A stretch of DNA of 64,000 nucleotides, from the NCBI RefSeq assembly GCF_900112005.1, contig NZ_FOKK01000021.1, positions 21,280-85,279 of the forward strand, read 5' to 3'. Source of the DNA: Algoriphagus aquimarinus. Lineage in GTDB: Bacteria > Bacteroidota > Bacteroidia > Cytophagales > Cyclobacteriaceae. Positions 61,379 through 64,000 of this stretch are shown in pieces. Under the pieces are notes generated by a model that saw only the letters and a program-made list of their open reading frames with translations, was not told the DNA's origin and did not search any database. Within the stretch, counting starts at the first letter, position 1. Each line of letters starts with the position of its first letter. The position numbers were made by a program, and so were the translations under genes.

Positions 61379-63655
61379 ATGTTTAAAGCTATTCGATTTC
61401 CATCGCTACTTATTCTCCTAATTGGCCTATTTACTCAAAATACCTTTGGCCAAATCACCGAGGACACTTACCACAAAGCTGAGTACTTTCTCAGTGGAAA
61501 CATCCAAAAAGAAGTCTTTCATCTAGATGTTATTCCAAATTGGCTAGATGATAAAAAGAGCTTTTGGCATCAAACGTATACCAAAGATGGCAAGCGATTT
61601 TTTCTGACAGATATTGAAAAGGGAGAAACCAAAGAAGCTTTTGACCATAAGGAATTAGCCAAGTTGCTAAGTGAAAAAAGCGGGGAAACTATAGCCGCCT
61701 CTGACTTGCCTTTCACTCGTATTCAAGTCAAAGAAGATGGATCAATTCTCTTTGAATGGATGAATAAAAGCTGGACTTATAAAGAAGGAACACTGGAGTC
61801 AAAAAGACCTACGGCTGATTCTAGAGATAGATCTGTATCTATTTCCCCTGATGGCAACTGGAAAGCTTATGTAAGAAATTTCAATCTTTACGTAGAAAGC
61901 CTGGAAACTGGAGAGGAGATTCAACTGAGTTACGACGGGAAAAAAGACTATGAATACGCTTCATTCTGGGGCTGGTCAGACATGGTTCTTGGTGAAAACG
62001 GGGTGCGCCCTGAACACCTAAGCATCAATTGGTCACCAGATTCAAAAAAAATCCAGACCCAGATTGTGGATTTAAGATTAGCAGAGAAGATGCTGCTTTT
62101 AGACAATAGTCAGGATGATAAATTCCGTCCCCAACTCATGGGCTATTACCGAGCTTCACCTGGAGACACCTCAGTAGTGATGTACACGCCTGTTTTGTTC
62201 GAATTGGAAAGTAAAAAAGAGAACAAATTCCCTAGCCTGTCTCTCCCGCATTTCATAGGAATGTACTTCAATTGGGACAGCGACAGTGAAAATCTCTACG
62301 GTACCTATTTACAAAGAGGTTTTAAAAGCTTTGACTTGCTAGAAATCAATGCAGACTCCAAAGAAATACGAAAAGTCTATTCGGAGTCATCACCCACCCA
62401 TATCAACAACGACAACATTTTCGTGAAACTGGACAATGGACAATTTATCCTGGGAACAGAGAAATCTGGCTGGAACCAGCTTTATCTGATGGATTGGAAG
62501 ACTGGGAAACTTATCAATCGAATTACTTCAGGCGATTATGTGGTCAAAAACCTGCTTTCCATTGATGAAGAAAACAATAATATCTACTTCGAGGCTTCAG
62601 GCAAGGAGGAAAACGTAAATCCATATTATTCATTTGTTTATAAGGTTAATTTCGACGGTACAGGCCTTGAGTTATTGACTCCTGAAAATGCTTTTCACGA
62701 CATCAGTTATGGCAGTGGAAAGGACTATTTTATTGATAATTATTCTACAGTCGATCAGCCAACTGTTTCGGTGGTTCGAGAGCTTAAGACAGGGAAAGTT
62801 GTCCATGAAGTCTCCAAAGCTGACATTTCTATCCTTGTCAAAAAAGGTTACCAAGCACCTAAGCAATTCACTGCAACGGCCAAAGATGGGGAAACTACCA
62901 TTTATGGGATTTATTATGTGCCTACAGACTTCAGTTCCAAGAAGAAGTATCCAATCGTAGATTACACGTATTCAGGCCCTCACATCGACATTACGCCAAA
63001 GACTTTCAAAGCTGGACTGATAGGTTTGCAGCAGCCGATGGCTGAACTTGGTTTTGTGGTAGTCACTGTAGATGGTCTTGGCACGCATGGCAGAGGAAAA
63101 GCTTTCAACGACGTCTCTTATAATAACCTTGGAGACGGCACCACTGACCACGTCTTGGCTATTAAGGAATTGGCAGCTAAAAACAAGTTTATGGATGTGG
63201 ACAAAGTAGGAATCTTTGGTCACTCAGCTGGTGGATACGATGCTGGAAGGGCGATGCTGCTACACCCGGATTTCTATAAAGTTGGCGTTGCTTCGGCTGG
63301 AGATCATGATCACCGAATGGAAAAGGCATGGTGGCCGGAAATGTACATGGGATATCCAACCGGAGACTTCTACCATGAACAATCCAATATCACCAATGCA
63401 GCCAATCTCAAAGGTCATTTGCTCTTGGCTCATGGAGGAATAGATGAAAATGTAAACCCTTCGGCAACTTTTAAATTTGCGGAAGCATTGATCAATGCAG
63501 GAAAAGATTTTGACTTATTTATCTGGCCTAGTCGCAATCACAGCTTTGGCAGAACAGCTGGCGATTACTTCACAAAAAAGCGCTGGGATTACTTCATTGA
63601 GCATCTAATGGGAGAAAAACCGCTGAGGCATTATCAGATTAAGGCTGCGAATTGA
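61379..63655 (+). CDS. Secreted dipeptidyl-peptidase IV-like S9 peptidase
   Basis: A signal peptide (FPSLLILLIGLFTQNTFGQ) precedes an eight-bladed propeller (~residues 40-490) with repeated SPDGNWKAYVRN-type blocks and a C-terminal alpha/beta hydrolase. The triad is S616 (GHSAGGYDAG), D689 (HGGIDENVNP) and H721 (SRNHSFG). The nucleophile motif GHSAGG differs from GWSYGG of classical DPP-IV, so S9 membership is clear but dipeptidyl specificity is not. It would cleave peptides in the periplasm. A partial IS element lies directly downstream. Confidence 0.88.
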   Translation: MFKAIRFPSLLILLIGLFTQNTFGQITEDTYHKAEYFLSGNIQKEVFHLDVIPNWLDDKKSFWHQTYTKDGKRFFLTDIEKGETKEAFDHKELAKLLSEKSGETIAASDLPFTRIQVKEDGSILFEWMNKSWTYKEGTLESKRPTADSRDRSVSISPDGNWKAYVRNFNLYVESLETGEEIQLSYDGKKDYEYASFWGWSDMVLGENGVRPEHLSINWSPDSKKIQTQIVDLRLAEKMLLLDNSQDDKFRPQLMGYYRASPGDTSVVMYTPVLFELESKKENKFPSLSLPHFIGMYFNWDSDSENLYGTYLQRGFKSFDLLEINADSKEIRKVYSESSPTHINNDNIFVKLDNGQFILGTEKSGWNQLYLMDWKTGKLINRITSGDYVVKNLLSIDEENNNIYFEASGKEENVNPYYSFVYKVNFDGTGLELLTPENAFHDISYGSGKDYFIDNYSTVDQPTVSVVRELKTGKVVHEVSKADISILVKKGYQAPKQFTATAKDGETTIYGIYYVPTDFSSKKKYPIVDYTYSGPHIDITPKTFKAGLIGLQQPMAELGFVVVTVDGLGTHGRGKAFNDVSYNNLGDGTTDHVLAIKELAAKNKFMDVDKVGIFGHSAGGYDAGRAMLLHPDFYKVGVASAGDHDHRMEKAWWPEMYMGYPTGDFYHEQSNITNAANLKGHLLLAHGGIDENVNPSATFKFAEALINAGKDFDLFIWPSRNHSFGRTAGDYFTKKRWDYFIEHLMGEKPLRHYQIKAAN

Positions 63656-63672
63656 GTTGTAAATTAAAATTA

Positions 63673-64000
63673 TGACTAGTCCTGAATAGGCGTTACAGTT
63701 TTAAAGGATAATTTAGATAGCATCGGGTTTCGACACGGTGCTATTTTTCTTTTTGTAGGTTCTAATCTTTATGCTGTCTTGCAGGTGCATTTTGGTTGGT
63801 GTTTCCATCCGACAACTCCAATGTGGTCTTTCATTATTGTAAATATAAATAGACTCTTTTATCAGTTTGTCCATCAGTTCTAAATCATGGATTATGATCC
63901 CCAGAATAAATTCATGTTTCAGTATTCCGTTGACTCTTTCTGCCACCGCATTTTGGTATGGATCATAGCTTTCTGTCATGCTACAGCTGATTTGATACTT
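63673..64000 (-). mobile_element. Partial IS3-family insertion sequence (one end only)
   Basis: TGACTAGTCCTGAATAGGCG begins at 63673, 17 bp after the S9 peptidase stop, and looks like the terminal end of an IS3-type element. The rest of the element lies beyond the window, so the other inverted repeat and the target duplication cannot be checked. Confidence 0.65.
63713..64000 (-). CDS. IS3-family transposase OrfB, C-terminal part (5' end outside window)
   Basis: The frame is open to the window edge. SCSMTESYDPYQNAVAERVN, GILKHEF and IYNNERPHWSCRMETPTKMH are the end of the IS3/IS150 rve integrase core, where the catalytic Glu lies (AERVNGILKHE). The C-terminus ends at a normal position, so this part is not visibly broken. 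Confidence 0.88.
   Translation of the reverse strand, partial: KYQISCSMTESYDPYQNAVAERVNGILKHEFILGIIIHDLELMDKLIKESIYIYNNERPHWSCRMETPTKMHLQDSIKIRTYKKKNSTVSKPDAI

Noticed and set aside
1..64000. Search for tRNA, rRNA, CRISPR arrays, prophage and defence islands
   Set aside because: No cloverleaf-like sequence, spaced direct repeats, or phage, restriction or toxin-antitoxin genes were recognised.

Overview
The window looks like a chromosomal segment from a Bacteroidota bacterium, most likely a member of the Cyclobacteriaceae/Algoriphagus type. This is inferred from several signs. Base composition is moderately AT-rich. Several upstream regions carry the Bacteroidota promoter pattern TTTG-N18-20-TAnnTTTG, and Shine-Dalgarno sequences are mostly absent. 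Secreted lipoproteins are abundant (GH29, S8, TPR and Cache proteins). The gene content is also typical: IcmF, DUF4412 and DUF922 proteins, and S9 peptidases. Coding density is high. I see no tRNA, rRNA, CRISPR array, prophage or plasmid functions. The only mobile element is an IS3-type element cut by the right edge.

Layout. 1-7.2 kb: a truncated D-threonine aldolase/D-serine dehydratase-like gene, nudK, an SRPBCC protein, two adjacent Fe(II)/2-oxoglutarate oxygenases (PhyH-like and AlkB-like), a DUF2306 membrane protein, a GH29 lipoprotein flanked by a duplicated fragment of the DUF2306 gene, and a CorA transporter. 7.3-9.6 kb: two secreted proteins around a roughly 630 bp noncoding region. 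9.7-14.4 kb: a hisGDCB operon with a promoter, a short His-rich leader peptide and a terminator; the remaining his genes are not here. 14.4-25.4 kb: mostly housekeeping and envelope genes (TPR lipoprotein, ATP-grasp, GT2, LolC/E-like permease, NamZ-like GH171, fmt, DUF4412, folA, SDR, cinA, an orphan 2-oxoacid dehydrogenase E2). 25.4-29.3 kb: a hybrid histidine kinase translationally coupled to a Cache-type lipoprotein. 29.3-34.9 kb: OsmC, the fused acyl-CoA mutase IcmF, and a divergent CoA-transferase.

35-47.4 kb: sugar porter plus PfkB kinase; HIT, greA, a 2-hydroxyacid dehydrogenase, mgtE and rsmA on the minus strand; then pdxA and the conserved DUF177-rpmF-fabH-efp-accB-accC block (ribosome, fatty acid initiation and acetyl-CoA carboxylase). 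47.6-53.5 kb: a three-gene cluster of planctomycete-type domains (cytochrome-c-like/DUF1549/DUF1553 lipoprotein, Tat-exported DUF1501 protein, and a DUF2231/cytochrome/LRR/chitobiase-like membrane protein). 53.7-57.4 kb: an adenylate-cyclase/TolB-like/TPR transmembrane protein convergent with a subtilase lipoprotein. 57.5-63.7 kb: PPK2, an HGSNAT-like acyltransferase, an endonuclease/exonuclease/phosphatase family protein, a DUF4287/DUF5655 protein and a DPP-IV-like S9 peptidase, ending at the IS element.

The observations most worth following are: the His-rich leader and hairpin before hisG; the codon-diverged but amino-acid-identical QARRPIMQ repeat in the subtilase; the Cache lipoprotein/hybrid kinase pair; the cyclase-TolB-TPR architecture with a complete adenylyl-cyclase residue set; the three-gene planctomycete-type cytochrome cluster; and the 89 bp duplication bracketing the fucosidase gene.
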